This document shows, piece after piece, positions 62,691 to 64,000 of a stretch of 64,000 nucleotides of DNA (positions are counted from its first letter, which is position 1; each line of letters begins with the position of its first letter). The notes beneath the pieces are model-generated. The model was not told the DNA's origin, made no database searches, and saw nothing but the letters and a program-made list of their open reading frames with translations. Source of the stretch: Blastomyces gilchristii SLH14081 (Eukaryota; Ascomycota; Eurotiomycetes; Onygenales; Ajellomycetaceae); contig NW_003101666.1 of assembly GCF_000003855.2 (NCBI RefSeq), forward strand, positions 31,934-95,933. Direction: 5' to 3'. A program made the translations under genes and the position numbers.

Positions 62691-64000
62691 GGCGATGTGG
62701 CGGGAGATGTTGGCGAGACGAGAATGGGCTGTGAAGTTTGGGGTTAAGGAGGAAGATGACGATGACCTGGCTGGAGCGGCAGAGTAGGAGGGAGAATTGG
62801 AAGAGGAGTTGGAAGAGAAATGAAGTTGAAAATGAAGTTGATGTTGATGTTGATGTTTATACGAGGAGGAGGAGGAGGATAGCGGCGGAAAGGAGAGCTG
62901 CTGCGGGGAGTCACGCGGGGCAGACATGGCGGGCGGTGGCTGTGGCCAATCAGCGTTCGCGCTGCTGGCTCCTGGGCACACAGAGGGCGAGGGCGAGGGA
63001 GAGAGAGAGAGAGAGATAGTGTGTGTGTGTGTATATACAGGGGCGAGCGACGTAGGCGAAGTAGGCGGGTCAACGGGTAGAGTAGTGAGTTGGTTATATC
63101 ACAAGGCGGCGGTTGAAAGAAAATATCAGAGACAGAGATGAATCATGATGATGCTTTCCTCGGATTTAAGTTTGTTTACCAAGGAAAAATAGAAAAAGAA
63201 AAGGCCGATGAAGCCCCGTTCTTACGCAGTAGATACCCAAGCAGGACAAGGACGAACTGGTTATTTATATTATTTAATATTATATATTATTGTATCCCCG
63301 TACCAACAAGCCGAGGCAGTGGATGGGCGGCGTCACAAGAATTGAATAGCAATATATCCATCCGTAGCTAGTCTTTGTACGGAGTATTGAGATATATATA
63401 TATATATATATATCAGATGATTTTGAGACTCTTCGGAGGACTCTGTAGACCATTTTCATGTGCCTGATTTATTTTATATTTTATATATTTTATATATTAT
63501 TTTATTATTATAACTTATTAATTACAATATGTTCTGCCATCAGCCATTCACAGCGCTCGGCTAGCCCTACTTCCAAGCAGTGATTGAGTTCGAAATGCCC
63601 GCCCGATGCCGTCATTGGCACGTAATCCGCGGGCCATTTCTCTGTTCTCGATGTTTTACTATTTTATTCAACCAGAATATTATCAATATATTTCTTTATA
63701 ATAATTCTCATCTATTGTAGAGGCAAAAATGGGCAAAACATACCCAGCCAACAAAAAGAAATCCTGGGATGAACCACCCGTTCTCCTGCCCTGAGATCCA
63801 GCGCGGACTTTTTCAAGTTCATGAATTACTAAAATTTATTTTTTTTCTATTTTTTCTGTTTTTTTTTCTGTTTTTTTTCTTCTTCTTTTTAGAATCTCAA
63901 TCATGGAAGAGCACCAATCAACAATAGGGGAAGTGAAGAATTTGTAAAGATGTAATCCCCCGGAAAAGAAGGGAGCTTGGCCGAAAGTCGTTTTTCCTTT
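62691..64000. promoter_or_regulatory. Aminotransferase upstream region and right edge of the window
   Basis: An in-frame N-terminal extension can be read up to 62927 (or 62981). Beyond it lie (ga)n/(gt)n microsatellites (62999-63036), a TACGGAGTA motif at 63378 followed by (ta)n (63391-63413), and T-rich runs near 63840-63890. No second gene is visible up to the window edge. Confidence 0.5.

Overview
The window looks like part of an ascomycete fungal chromosome. Genes have short spliceosomal introns (GT...AG, about 60-150 bp), and compact GC-rich gene stretches alternate with long AT-rich blocks of mutated retrotransposons. The mix of noxR, a fungus-specific protein-kinase-like gene, and Ty3/Gypsy-swollen AT-rich isochores resembles dimorphic Onygenales (Ajellomycetaceae, for example Blastomyces or a relative). 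That placement is inference; no marker in the window fixes the species.

Layout. 1-13.5 kb is an AT-rich graveyard: a Gypsy copy on the minus strand (family 1, cut by the left edge, LTR at 4418-4706) sits inside a Copia gag/protease relic (4.7-6.65 kb), followed by a plus-strand chromodomain-type Gypsy (family 3, about 6.9-12.2 kb) and an extra decayed frame (13.05-13.53 kb). An assembly gap fills 13777-14652. 14.9-18.07 kb is a GC-normal island with a frameshifted fungal kinase-like gene and a probable Copia 3' LTR. 18.08-36.23 kb is AT-rich again: a small hAT element, a Copia pol relic, then two copies of a third Gypsy (family 2) in inverted orientation with about 1.9 kb of unrelated, intron-bearing relic sequence between them. 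36.23-36.72 kb is a small GC island. 36722-48220 is a second family-1 Gypsy with both 282-bp LTRs and a 5-bp target duplication; a 5.8-kb hAT transposon with an 8-bp target duplication is nested inside it. From 48.2 kb on the sequence becomes a normal gene region.

Gene region, left to right: the N-terminus of a pogo-like transposase (minus), ccs1 copper chaperone (+), noxR NADPH-oxidase regulator (+), a Ufe1/syntaxin-18 ER t-SNARE (+), an acyltransferase-3 family membrane protein (+) and aspartate aminotransferase (minus). These are unrelated housekeeping or signalling genes with separate promoters. Ccs1 (loads Cu/Zn-SOD) and NoxR (activates superoxide-producing Nox) are both in superoxide biology, but adjacency alone does not show co-regulation.

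The AT-rich DNA carries a RIP-like signature with an unusual preference: C is lost mainly before G or C (CpG and CpC), not before A. Repeat termini are often spared. The most notable structures are the inverted Gypsy pair with its trapped gene relic, the hAT family with full-length and deleted members, and the mutation-context signal itself.
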